From assembly GCA_944328445.1 (NCBI GenBank), contig CALVHO010000003.1:53460-117459 (forward strand): a DNA stretch of 64,000 bases. The letters run 5' to 3'. This DNA comes from an uncultured Clostridia bacterium (GTDB lineage: Bacteria > Bacillota > Clostridia > Christensenellales > Borkfalkiaceae). This document shows positions 33,130-41,235 of this stretch, one piece after another. Made by a program: the position numbers and the translations under genes. The first letter of the stretch is position 1, and each line of letters opens with the position of its first letter. The notes beneath the pieces are model-generated. The model worked only from the letters and a program-made list of their open reading frames with translations, did not search any database and was not told the origin of the DNA.

Positions 33130-34126
33130 ACTCTTTCACCGCGCGCGAACAGGCGCGCACCAAAACCTCATACGAGACGGTGCCGTGGGCGCGCGCGTAG
33201 GCGTCCGCGTCCGAAAACAGGCATACGTCCTCGTATTTTTGCAGCGGGCGCTCGGCCACGAAGGCGTCCATGCACAGCGCGTTGCGCCCCTGCCCCGTGC
33301 GGAAAAAGCCGTCGGCATACCCCGCCCGCACGACAGAAAGGGGCCCGCCCTGCGGCAGGTACCCGCCGTACCCCGCGCCGCCGTAGCGGTAGGCGCGGGC
33401 GGCCGCGACGGAGGCGTACACGCGCAGCGCCGGCCGCAGCGCGGGGGCGCAGAAGCCTTCGGGCGCGTAGCCGTACAGCCCGAGGCCGACGCGCACCATG
33501 TCCTGCGCGTAGCGGCGGCCGCACAATGCCCCGCCCGTGGCCGCGATGTGGCGGCAGAGCTTGCCGAAGCGCCCTTCCACCGCATCCGCCATGCGCAAAA
33601 AGCGGGCAAACTGCCCCTCGCGCACGGCCGCGTCCTCGGGGCGGTAAAAATGCGAATACACCCCCTCGACGCACAGCCCCGCGACGGGCGGCGAAGCCAA
33701 AAAGCGCGCCAGCGCCCGCCCGTCCAGGCCGAAGCGGTTCATGCCCGTATTGAGCTTGACGTGGCAGCGCACGCGCAGCCCGTAGCGCGCGCAGGCGCGC
33801 GCGATGAGGGCGGCGTCCTGCCCGTCGGAAACGGTGAGCACGAGGCCGTGGTAGGCCGCGCGCAGCACCTCCCCTTCGCACAGCGGCGGGCAGAGCACGA
33901 GGATATCCCCCGCCACGCCCGCATGGCGCAGCCGCGCGCCCTCCTCGACGAGGGCGACGGCAAAGCAATCCGCCAGCCCGCAAAGAGCGCGGGCGACGGC
34001 CGCCGCGCCGTGGCCGTAGCCGTCCGCCTTGACGACGGCACACAATTTCACGCCCGACGCCGCGCGGAAAAATTCCGCGTTGGCGCGCAGGGCATCGGTA
34101 CGAACGACGGCGCGCGTCTGCTGCAT
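33116..34126 (-). CDS. alr: Alanine racemase (short form)
   Basis: Alr makes D-alanine for peptidoglycan with pyridoxal phosphate. Lys33 in VVKADGYGHG is the PLP lysine. The barrel continues with HVKLNTGMNRFGLDG and QDMVRVGLGLYGY. The catalytic tyrosine of the C-terminal domain is in VRAGYADGFFR. At 336 residues it is shorter than the usual 360-390. The segment between GYADG and the substrate-site CMDAF is compressed, without the usual GRVSMD-containing strand pair in full length. It still has the key residues, so I regard it as functional. It is the first gene of a seven-gene operon. Confidence 0.9.
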   Translation of the reverse strand: MQQTRAVVRTDALRANAEFFRAASGVKLCAVVKADGYGHGAAAVARALCGLADCFAVALVEEGARLRHAGVAGDILVLCPPLCEGEVLRAAYHGLVLTVSDGQDAALIARACARYGLRVRCHVKLNTGMNRFGLDGRALARFLASPPVAGLCVEGVYSHFYRPEDAAVREGQFARFLRMADAVEGRFGKLCRHIAATGGALCGRRYAQDMVRVGLGLYGYAPEGFCAPALRPALRVYASVAAARAYRYGGAGYGGYLPQGGPLSVVRAGYADGFFRTGQGRNALCMDAFVAERPLQKYEDVCLFSDADAYARAHGTVSYEVLVRACSRAVKEYADF

Positions 34127-34206
34127 GGCCCCCTCCCGCCCCGCAACGGGGCGTTACAGTATATGCGCGGCGGGGGCGCGGCGTGCGCGGGCACGTGTTT
34201 CCCTAC

Positions 34207-34235
34207 ATTATACCACAAGCGGCGGCGCTTGGCAA
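34207..34235 (-). promoter_or_regulatory. Promoter of the alr operon
   Basis: TTGCCA (34230-34235) and TATAAT (34207-34212), 17-bp spacer, about 80 bp before the alr start codon. Confidence 0.75.
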
Positions 34236-34332
34236 ATTCTTTTTTGTGAACATTTGCAGCGGAACGGTTTTGCCGCCCGCACGGGAGAAAGGGCCCGCCC
34301 GAATGCGGGGCGCGTCCACGAACGGACGGCGC

Positions 34333-34361
34333 GTTCATGAACAAAAAGTACGTTCATGAAC
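34333..34361. promoter_or_regulatory. Two GTTCATGAAC palindromes upstream of the alr promoter
   Basis: Perfect 10-bp palindromes at 34333-34342 and 34352-34361, centres 19 bp apart (about two helical turns), ~100 bp upstream of the alr -35 box. The arrangement suits binding of a dimeric regulator, but no regulator can be named. The ~343-bp gap 34127-34470 holds these sites, the alr promoter and the next terminator. Confidence 0.4.
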
Positions 34362-34419
34362 AGACGTGTGTTTCCAAGCAATACCGCTCCCACGGACGGC
34401 CCCGCGAAGGGCCGCGCGC

Positions 34420-34456
34420 AAAAGCCCGCCCGACGCCGCGAAAGGCGTGGGCGGGC
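34420..34456 (-). terminator. Terminator of the BNR-repeat gene
   Basis: GCCCGCCC and GGGCGGGC form a stem with an inner ACGCC/GGCGT helix, followed by TTTTGC on the minus strand. Confidence 0.65.
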
Positions 34457-34470
34457 GCGGGCAGATCCGT

Positions 34471-35613
34471 TCAGACCGTTTCGAGCTTGCCGATGCCGTA
34501 GGTGATCTGCATCAGCCGCTTGTTCATGGGGGTGGGCGCGAGCTGGATGAGGTAGGCGCCGCCGCGGATGGTGGTCATGCCCATGCTCCACCCCGCCTGC
34601 AACGTATCCGTGTTGTAGGTGATGAGCATGGGGACGCGCTCCCACGGGCCCTCGCCGTTGTGGTAGTTGACGTGGTAGTACCCCGGATCGCGCATGCCGA
34701 TGTGCTCGCCCTCGCGCTTGGCGGTGACGATGACGGTGCCGTCGGGGCCGCCCTGCGGCACCCAGATGACGTAGGGCATGCTGCCGAGGAAGAGGCCGTC
34801 GGCCGTCTCCACGCGCTTGCCGCCCCAATGCGGGTCGCCCCAGTCGATGCCGTCGTCCGAGAGCTTGTAATAGATGTCGCAGCACGGGTAGCCGACGATC
34901 TCGTAGACGAGGATGTAGCGCCCGTTGCCCATGCGCGCCACCACGGGCATGCCGGGGCGCAGCGCCCTGTCGGGGATCTTGACGGTGTAGCGGACCTCGC
35001 CCCACGTCCTCCCCCCGTCCTTGGAGGTGACGAGGGCGAGCGTCTGGTTGAAGCGCGGGTCGGTGTGCGGGCGCTCGTCGGTGAAGGCGATGGTCAGCCC
35101 GCCGTAGGCGTCGATGTAGATGAAGGGCTCCCACACGGGGCCGAGCGCCTCGAAGTTCTGTTCGACGGGCGGCCCGCCCTTGACGACGGAGGAACGGAAT
35201 TCCCACGTCTTGCCGTGGTCGCGACTGATGTAGAAGGAAAGTTCGGTCGAGGTAAAGTCGAGCGGAACGGAGTTCCCGCACATGACAATGGTGCCCGCGG
35301 GCAGGTCACCGCAGGGCTGCGGGAGCTCAAAGATGTGCGGCTGGAAGCGGATGCCGTAGCCGTTCTGCGTGTCCTCGATGTGGCTGTACGGCTCCCAGGT
35401 GACGCCGCCGTCGCGCGAGCACATCACGGGCACGACGGGCGGTTCTTTGACGGTGGAATGGTCAAAGGTCGCCAAAAGCATGCCGTTGAGCTCGCCCGCG
35501 TGGTGCAGTTCGATGACGCGCGGGTACAGTACGCCCGATGTGTTGGAGTATACCTCCTCGTCGCGGGGCGTGAATACGACGCCCATGTTCTCCCGAGTGA
35601 TCTTGATCGCCAT
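34471..35613 (-). CDS. Sialidase/arabinanase-like BNR-repeat protein
   Basis: A 380-residue six-bladed beta-propeller-type protein with Asp-box repeats SRDGGVTWEPY, SRDHGKTWEF and SKDGGRTWGE. The fold is shared by exo-sialidases (GH33) and exo-arabinanases (GH93); YILVYEIVGYP and YHVNYHNGEGPWERV are not enough to choose. No signal peptide is seen, so the protein should be cytoplasmic, which is odd for a polysaccharide-degrading enzyme and suggests action on imported oligosaccharides. The start at 35613 follows GAGGGGGAACAAC. It is a single-gene unit. Confidence 0.75.
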   Translation of the reverse strand: MAIKITRENMGVVFTPRDEEVYSNTSGVLYPRVIELHHAGELNGMLLATFDHSTVKEPPVVPVMCSRDGGVTWEPYSHIEDTQNGYGIRFQPHIFELPQPCGDLPAGTIVMCGNSVPLDFTSTELSFYISRDHGKTWEFRSSVVKGGPPVEQNFEALGPVWEPFIYIDAYGGLTIAFTDERPHTDPRFNQTLALVTSKDGGRTWGEVRYTVKIPDRALRPGMPVVARMGNGRYILVYEIVGYPCCDIYYKLSDDGIDWGDPHWGGKRVETADGLFLGSMPYVIWVPQGGPDGTVIVTAKREGEHIGMRDPGYYHVNYHNGEGPWERVPMLITYNTDTLQAGWSMGMTTIRGGAYLIQLAPTPMNKRLMQITYGIGKLETV

Positions 35614-35800
35614 GTGTTGTTCCCCCTCTTGGTCGCGGGCACGCCCGCGCTGCTGTCTGTTTACAGTATACCACACCGGCGGGGCGATTTCAAGAGAAAT
35701 GCAAAAAAAATGCGCCCTTCTTACGCAAAAACGGCGTAAGCGGCGCGCGCAAAACAAAAAAGCGCAAAAACGGCGGCGCGGCGGCACGAAAAAGCGCGCG

Positions 35801-35826
35801 AAAAGGGGCGGCGCGGCCGCCGCCCC
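35801..35826 (-). terminator. Terminator of the Cys-rich gene
   Basis: GGGGCGGCG pairs with CGCCGCCCC around CGGC; TTTTCGCG follows on the minus strand. Confidence 0.65.
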
Positions 35827-35833
35827 CTGCCTT

Positions 35834-36172
35834 TCAGCGATCCTCCGCGCACGCGCAGCAGCGGCAACAGCAGCGGCAAAGCGCGTACTGGCGGCAATAG
35901 TAGGCGGCGTCATTGCAGACGCTTTCGCCGCCGTGGCGCCCGAACCCGCCGCACGCGCGGCTTTGGCAGCAGCCGCAGCCCGCGGACGCCGAGGCGCCGT
36001 ACGCGCCCTGCCCGACGCAGGCGTTCTGCCCGACGCAGGCGTTCTGTGCGGACGCGCCGCAGGCGTTCTGCCCGACGCCGTAGGTATTTTGGCCGCAGCC
36101 GCAGGCGTCCTGCGCGGACGCGCCGCAGGCAGTCTGCCCGCAGCCGTAGAGTATGGAATACAGCAAAAACAT
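35834..36172 (-). CDS. Cysteine-rich repeat protein, 112 aa, unknown function
   Basis: Not a family I recognise. It has 20 cysteines in 112 residues. The N-terminal MFLLYSILYG is followed by imperfect repeats built on GQNAC and CGASAQ (e.g. CGQTACGASAQDAC, GQNACGASAQNAC, GQNACVGQGAYGASA). The tail CRCCCRCCACAEDR is extremely cysteine-dense. A GAGGAAG ribosome site lies 9 bp before the ATG and a terminator follows the stop, so it is a plausible monocistronic gene. Candidates by analogy are a disulfide-crosslinked spore-coat/exosporium protein or a metal-binding protein. The CDS could in principle be an artefact of a repetitive GC-rich stretch. Confidence 0.6.
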   Translation of the reverse strand: MFLLYSILYGCGQTACGASAQDACGCGQNTYGVGQNACGASAQNACVGQNACVGQGAYGASASAGCGCCQSRACGGFGRHGGESVCNDAAYYCRQYALCRCCCRCCACAEDR

Positions 36173-36346
36173 GTTCGTACTTCCTCGCTCGTAAAGTGAG
36201 AGGATGGCCCTCCCCTATCCATCGTATGCGCCGCGCGGCGCGTTTGCGACGCGGCGCGGGCGGAAGCGGGGCGAGACGGCGCGGGCAAGTTTGCGGCGAA
36301 AGCGAGGGCCCCACGGCGGAAGCGGGGCAGCAAGGGGCGAGGCAGA

Positions 36347-36376
36347 GAAAAAGCGCCCCGCGAGAGGGCGGAGCGC
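36347..36376 (-). terminator. Terminator of the MATE gene
   Basis: GCGC-CCGC and GCGG-GCGC arms close a small loop; TTTTTC follows on the minus strand, 25 bp after the MATE stop. Confidence 0.55.
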
Positions 36377-36401
36377 GTTCCCTTCAAAACCTTGTGCGGA
36401 G

Positions 36402-37778
36402 TCAGCCGTGCAGGATGTTTCCGCAGCGGCGCACGTTGCGGCGGCGGAAGGCGGGGATGGCGAAGAAGAAGGCCAACGCCACCGCCGTGCCGAGCACCCA
36501 GCCGATGTTCCAGGCCCAGCCCACGCCCGCAAAGCCGAGAAAGGGCGTGAGAAGGAAGACGAACCCGACGCGCAAGACGAGGTCAGAAAAGGTGCTGACC
36601 ATAAAGCCCACGGTGCCGCCCATGCCGCGCACGGTGCCGTCGGCATTGATCTTGACGTTGACGACGAAGTAGAAGGGCGCGACGGTGCGGACGTACTGCG
36701 TGCCCGCGGCCACGGCCTGTGCGGAGCTTTCGCCCTGCTGCATGAACAGGCCCAAAAGCTGCGGCGCGAAGGCGATGCTCGCGGCCGCCAATACCGCGGT
36801 GATGGAGGTGCTGATGACGAGCGACGCCCCCACCCCGCGGCGGATGCGACGCAGTTTGTGCGCGCCGAGGTTTTGCGAGACGTAGTTGGTCAGGCCCGTG
36901 GCGCAGGTGTTCATGCAGGTGGTGCAGAACACGAGCAGCTTGAACCCCGCCGCAAAGCCGTTGGTGATGCCGATGCCCTGCGCGTTGGCCAGTTCGTTGA
37001 TGCGCACCTGCACGAAGAGGTTGCCCACCGAGACGAAGCTGTTCTGCAAGGCGACGGGCAGCGCCAGCAACAGCAGCAATTTGAGAAGGTGGCCCGAAAA
37101 GGCCTGCGCCTTCTGCCCGCACTGCATTTTGGCCACCCTGCGCAGCACGAAGGCGAGGGTGCACAGGCAGGCCGCGCCCTGGGTGATGAAGGTCGCCCAG
37201 GCGACGCCCGCCACGCCCCAGGGGATGGCCATGAAGTAATCGAGCACGATGTTGGCCACCGAGGAGATGACCAGAAAGATAAAGGGCGTGCGGCTGTCCC
37301 CGAGGGCGGAAAAGATGCCCGTTCCGAGGTTGTACAGGATGAGGAAGGGAACGCCCAGATAGTAGATGTTGAGGTAGGTGACGCTCTCTTCGAGGGCAGC
37401 GGCGGGGGTGCCCATCGCTTCGAGCACGGGGCGGCAGGAGAGAAGGCCCGCGCCCAGCAGCACGAAACTTAAAACCGCGAAGGAGATGAGGCCCGTGTAG
37501 ACGGCCGACTTCACGCGGGGCGTATCCTTGGCGCCGAAGTAGCGCGCGCACAGCACCGCGCAGCCCGCGTTGGCGCCGAGGGCGACGGCCATGAGGATGT
37601 TGACGATGGCGTTGGAGGCGCCGATGGCCGTCAGCGCCGTCTCGCTGCCCGAAAACTTCCCCGCGATGATGGTGTCCGCCAGGGTATAGATCTGTTGAAA
37701 GATGGCGCTGCCCAGCAGGGGCAGCACGTATTTGAGCAAGACCTTCCAGGGCTTGCCCGCCGTAAGATCGGTGTTCAT
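36402..37778 (-). CDS. MATE family efflux transporter
   Basis: A 458-residue transporter with the usual twelve membrane segments in two six-helix bundles. It should export cationic or other small compounds driven by Na+ or H+. Landmarks are LLKYVLPLLGSAIFQQIYTLADTIIAGKF at the start, GANAGCAVLCARYFGAKD after helix 2, and the second-half ANAQGIGITNGFAAGFKLL. It belongs to the DinF/NorM-like Clostridia group. The start MNTDLTAGKPWK at 37778 fits family N-termini; the substrate is unknown. Confidence 0.9.
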   Translation of the reverse strand: MNTDLTAGKPWKVLLKYVLPLLGSAIFQQIYTLADTIIAGKFSGSETALTAIGASNAIVNILMAVALGANAGCAVLCARYFGAKDTPRVKSAVYTGLISFAVLSFVLLGAGLLSCRPVLEAMGTPAAALEESVTYLNIYYLGVPFLILYNLGTGIFSALGDSRTPFIFLVISSVANIVLDYFMAIPWGVAGVAWATFITQGAACLCTLAFVLRRVAKMQCGQKAQAFSGHLLKLLLLLALPVALQNSFVSVGNLFVQVRINELANAQGIGITNGFAAGFKLLVFCTTCMNTCATGLTNYVSQNLGAHKLRRIRRGVGASLVISTSITAVLAAASIAFAPQLLGLFMQQGESSAQAVAAGTQYVRTVAPFYFVVNVKINADGTVRGMGGTVGFMVSTFSDLVLRVGFVFLLTPFLGFAGVGWAWNIGWVLGTAVALAFFFAIPAFRRRNVRRCGNILHG

Positions 37779-37877
37779 TGGCGCCGCCGCACGATTTTTT
37801 CGGCGCAATTATAGCACCGCGCGGAACGCTTGTAAAGCGTTCCGCGCGGCCAAAAATAAAAACTTTTCCGCAAATTT

Positions 37878-39242
37878 TTACGCGCCCCGCGGCGGCTGCG
37901 GCGGCCCTTGCGGCGGGGGCTGCGGCGAGGACGGCGCGCCGCCTTCGCCCTTGCAGCCGTCCGCAGCGGGCAAAAGCGCGGTGCCCGCTTCCTCCGCGGC
38001 GGAAAACTCCCCTGCCGCGGGCGCGTTCACGGGCGTTTCGGGCGCGTTCACGGGCGTTTCGGGCGCGGGCGCGCGTTTGCGGCGCGAAAGCAGCAGCACG
38101 GCCAGCATCAGCACGGGGAAGGCGAGCCCGAAGGCGAAGCCCGTGCGCAGCCCGCCGAGCGCGTCGGCCAGGGCCCCGACGGCCGAGGGGCCCGCGGCGC
38201 AGCCCACGTCTCCCGCCAGCGCCAGCAGCGCGAACAGGGCGGTGCCGCCCTTGGGGACGCGCTCGGCCGCGTAGGAATAGGTGCCAGGCCACATAACGCC
38301 CACCGAAAAGCCGATGACCGCGCAGCCCGCCAGTCCCGCCCAGGCGGCGGGCGCGAAGGCGCAGAGCGCGTACCCCGCCGCACAGCAGACGGCGGCCACG
38401 GAGAGGGTGCGTTTGAGGGACAGGCCCGCGCCGAAAGCCGAATACAGCACCCGCGACAGCCCCATCATCAACGCGAACAGGCAGGGGCCGAGCAGGTCCC
38501 CCACCGTCTTGGAGACGCCCAGGCCCTCCTCGGCGAAGGCCGAGGCCCACTGCGAGGCCGAAAGTTCGCACGCGCCCGCGCAGAGCATGAGCACGAAAAA
38601 GAACCAGAACCGCCGCGTCTTCAACAGCCCGCGCACGGGGGCGGGCGCGGAGGCGTCGGTCTCGGGGGTGTAGATGGGAACGACCAGAAAGTACAGCGCG
38701 TTCAAGACGGGCAGCGCCGCCCAGATGCAGGCGAGCAGCGCCCAGTTCTCGATGCCCGCGAGCACGAAATACAGCGTCGAAAGGCCGACGACGGCCACCT
38801 GCCCCCAACAGTAAAAGGAATGGAGCAGGCTCATGACCGATTTTTTGGCCGTGAACGGGCAGGCCTCGACCATGGGACTGATGATGACCTCGATGAGGCC
38901 GCCGCCGACCGCGTACACCGCCGACGCGAGGAACAGCCCCACGGCGGGCGGCAGGATGCCCGGCAGCACGGCCAAAAGCACCAGCCCCGTCCCCGCCAGC
39001 AGGTGCGCGACCACCGCGCAGGGGCGGTAGCCGATCTTGTCGACGAACTTGGAGGCGAGCAGGTCGACGAGCAGCTGCACCCCGAAGTTGGCCGTGATCA
39101 TGGCGCCGATGAGTGAGAGCGAGATGTTGTACGTGGTGTTGAAGGTCACGAACAGCAGCGGCGCGAAGTTGTTGACGACGGCCTGCGTGATGTAGCCGAC
39201 GAAGCAGGCGGTCAGGGTGTGTTTGATTCCGAGTCGCGTCAT
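37878..39242 (-). CDS. MFS transporter with Pro-rich C-terminal tail
   Basis: A 454-residue major facilitator protein with about twelve membrane segments, resembling the FucP/sugar-permease-like branch (KHTLTACFVGYITQAVVNNFAPLLFVTF, GLIEVIISPMVEACP, GFSVGVMWPGTYSYAAERVP). The substrate is not evident. The last ~55 residues are hydrophilic and low-complexity, with a tandem APETPVN repeat and a glutamine/proline-rich end, which is unusual for the family. It is 15 bp downstream of a GNAT acetyltransferase gene and probably co-transcribed with it. Confidence 0.88.
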   Translation of the reverse strand: MTRLGIKHTLTACFVGYITQAVVNNFAPLLFVTFNTTYNISLSLIGAMITANFGVQLLVDLLASKFVDKIGYRPCAVVAHLLAGTGLVLLAVLPGILPPAVGLFLASAVYAVGGGLIEVIISPMVEACPFTAKKSVMSLLHSFYCWGQVAVVGLSTLYFVLAGIENWALLACIWAALPVLNALYFLVVPIYTPETDASAPAPVRGLLKTRRFWFFFVLMLCAGACELSASQWASAFAEEGLGVSKTVGDLLGPCLFALMMGLSRVLYSAFGAGLSLKRTLSVAAVCCAAGYALCAFAPAAWAGLAGCAVIGFSVGVMWPGTYSYAAERVPKGGTALFALLALAGDVGCAAGPSAVGALADALGGLRTGFAFGLAFPVLMLAVLLLSRRKRAPAPETPVNAPETPVNAPAAGEFSAAEEAGTALLPAADGCKGEGGAPSSPQPPPQGPPQPPRGA

Positions 39243-39257
39243 GGGAGCCCCCCGCGG

Positions 39258-39710
39258 TCAGTCCTTTCGCAGCTGCTTGACCATCTGCCCGTATTCGAGG
39301 GGCGCGTACCCGAGCCGCTCGTACAGCGCGCGGGCGCGCACGTTGTCCTCCTCCACTTCGAGGCGGATGCGGGCGTAGCCGCCCTCCCGCGCGTAGCGCT
39401 CGGCGAAGGCGAAGAACTCCTGCCCCAGCCCGCGGCTGCGGTAGGCGGGCAGGATGTACAGCTCTTCCAGCCAAAGTACGAGGCCGCCCGCCTCGCGCGA
39501 ATAGGTCTTGGCCACAAGCGCGAAGCCGACGGGCGCCCCGTCCGCCTCGATCATGAACCCGCCCGCGTACTCATCCGAGCGCATCAGTTCGGCGAAGGCG
39601 TCTTCATGGAATTTTTGCGGCACGGGCGCGAGCACGGCCGCCGAGGAATAAAACTGAGCGGACAGGTCCAAAAACGCGGCCCTGTCACGCAATTCAATGG
39701 CACGTACCAT
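39258..39710 (-). CDS. GNAT family N-acetyltransferase
   Basis: A 150-residue acetyl-CoA-dependent acetyltransferase. MVRAIELRDRAAFLDLSAQFY begins the fold. The acetyl-CoA pyrophosphate loop is YRSRGLGQEFFAFAERYA, after the beta-4 strand LEELYILP. RLEVEEDNVRARALYERLGYAP closes the domain. The acceptor substrate is unknown. The start at 39710 lies 11 bp after AAGGAG; the frame stays open upstream without similarity. It precedes the MFS gene in the same direction. Confidence 0.88.
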   Translation of the reverse strand: MVRAIELRDRAAFLDLSAQFYSSAAVLAPVPQKFHEDAFAELMRSDEYAGGFMIEADGAPVGFALVAKTYSREAGGLVLWLEELYILPAYRSRGLGQEFFAFAERYAREGGYARIRLEVEEDNVRARALYERLGYAPLEYGQMVKQLRKD

Positions 39711-39821
39711 AAAATAACGAACACTCCTTGCCCTTGCGGGCGGCGCGCGGAAAGGAGGCAAGGCGATCTACGGCCCCCTTTCGGACGCCCTTTACGGCGC
39801 CTTGCGGCCTGCCGCCGCACA

Positions 39822-39855
39822 GGAAAAGGCGCCCCGCTCGTGCGAGCGGGGCGCC
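39822..39855 (-). terminator. Terminator of gap
   Basis: GGCGCCCCGCTCG pairs with CGAGCGGGGCGCC around CA, followed by TTTTCC on the minus strand, 20 bp after the gap stop. Confidence 0.8.
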
Positions 39856-39874
39856 CTGCGTCCTTGCGGAAGAA

Positions 39875-40891
39875 TTACTTCAATTCGGCAAAGTACTTGA
39901 TGGTGCGGACCATCTGGCTGGTGTACGAATTCTCGTTGTCGTACCAGGAAACGACTTTGACCAGCGTGGAGCCGTCGCCCATGGGCATGCACTTGGTCTG
40001 CGTGCCGTCGAACAGCGAGCCGTAGGTGATGCCGACGATGTCGGAGGAGACGATCTCGTCCTCGGTGTAGCCGAAGGAAGCGGAAGAAGCCGCCTTCATG
40101 GCCGCGTTGACGCCGTCCTTGTCCACGTCGCCTTCGACGATGGCGATCAGCTGGGTCAGCGAGCCGGTGGGAACGGGCACGCGCTGCGCGCAGCCGTCGA
40201 GCACGCCGTTGAGTTCGGGGATGACCAGGCCGATGGCCTTGGCGGCACCCGTGCTGTTCGGGGTGATGTTGACCGCGGCGGCGCGGGCACGGCGCAGGTC
40301 GCCCTTGCGGTGCGGGCCGTCGAGCGTCATCTGGTCGCCCGTGTAGGCGTGGATGGTGGTCATGTAGCCTTTTTTGATCTTGGCGAACTTATTGAGGGCG
40401 TTGGCCATCGGCGCGAGGCAGTTCGTGGTGCACGAAGCCGCGGAGATGATGGTGTCTTCGGGTTTGAGCGTATGCTCGTTCACGCTGTACACGATGGTCG
40501 GCAGGTCGTTGCCCGCGGGAGCGGAGATGACGACTTTCTTCGCGCCGGCATCGATGTGCGCCTGGCTCTTGGCCTTGGAGCAGTAGAAGCCCGTGCATTC
40601 GAGAACGACGTCGACGCCGATCTCCTTCCAGGGCAGGTCCTTCGCGTCCTTTTCGGCGTAGATCTTGATCTCCTTGCCGTCGACGATGATGGAATCGTCG
40701 GTGCTGGAAACCTTGTCCGCGAGCGCGTAACGGCCCTGTGCCGAATCGTATTTGAGAAGGTGCGCGAGCATCTTCGGGCTGGTCAGGTCGTTGATGGCGA
40801 CCACTTCGTAGCCCTTCGCCCCGAACATCTGGCGGAACGCGAGGCGGCCGATGCGGCCGAAACCGTTGATTGCAACTCTTACATTAGCCAT
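39875..40891 (-). CDS. gap: Glyceraldehyde-3-phosphate dehydrogenase
   Basis: GAPDH makes 1,3-bisphosphoglycerate in glycolysis. The 338-residue protein has the NAD Rossmann motif [14 protein letters not shown], Asp35 (AINDL), which favours NAD over NADP, the catalytic cysteine at residue 154 in [12 protein letters not shown], and [15 protein letters not shown] near the C-terminus. It is transcribed alone, back to back with fba, with a consensus promoter and a strong terminator. No pgk or tpi is adjacent. Confidence 0.97.
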   Translation of the reverse strand: MANVRVAINGFGRIGRLAFRQMFGAKGYEVVAINDLTSPKMLAHLLKYDSAQGRYALADKVSSTDDSIIVDGKEIKIYAEKDAKDLPWKEIGVDVVLECTGFYCSKAKSQAHIDAGAKKVVISAPAGNDLPTIVYSVNEHTLKPEDTIISAASCTTNCLAPMANALNKFAKIKKGYMTTIHAYTGDQMTLDGPHRKGDLRRARAAAVNITPNSTGAAKAIGLVIPELNGVLDGCAQRVPVPTGSLTQLIAIVEGDVDKDGVNAAMKAASSASFGYTEDEIVSSDIVGITYGSLFDGTQTKCMPMGDGSTLVKVVSWYDNENSYTSQMVRTIKYFAELK

Positions 40892-40955
40892 TTTGGAATT
40901 ACCCTCCGTTTAATGATTTCAAAAGAATTGAAAGCCGCTTTTTCACAGCGTTTAT

Positions 40956-40984
40956 ATTATACCAAATCGCCCAAACTTAGTCAA
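40956..40984 (-). promoter_or_regulatory. Promoter of gap
   Basis: TTGACT (40979-40984) and TATAAT (40956-40961), 17-bp spacer, 65 bp before the start codon. Confidence 0.85.
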
Positions 40985-41169
40985 TGGTTTGCGCAAAATA
41001 GTTTTGAATTTCCTGTTTTTTGAAAAAACCGCACGCACGAACGGCCTGTTTTCGTCATTTTGCCGAAAACGCACCCGCGTCTTCCGCGCCCCTCCCGCGC
41101 TTTTTGCAAAGGCCGCGTCCGCCCCGCGCGAAAAACATTGGCTCCCCGCGCGTTTTTTTCGGAATTTGA

Positions 41170-41198
41170 TTGCTTTTTGCGCGGGTTTGGTGTACAAT
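41170..41198 (+). promoter_or_regulatory. Promoter of fba
   Basis: TTGCTT (41170-41175) and TACAAT (41193-41198), 17-bp spacer. The ~344-bp region 40892-41235 between gap and fba contains only these two divergent promoters. Confidence 0.7.
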
Positions 41199-41235
41199 AT
41201 TGGAAGAAGAAAACAAATTACGGAGGAATCTCAAC

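Noticed and set aside
34471..36387. 638-codon version of the BNR protein
   Set aside because: The additional N-terminal part overlaps the Cys-rich gene and intergenic DNA, with low-complexity Ala/Arg sequence; the start at 35613 has a ribosome site.
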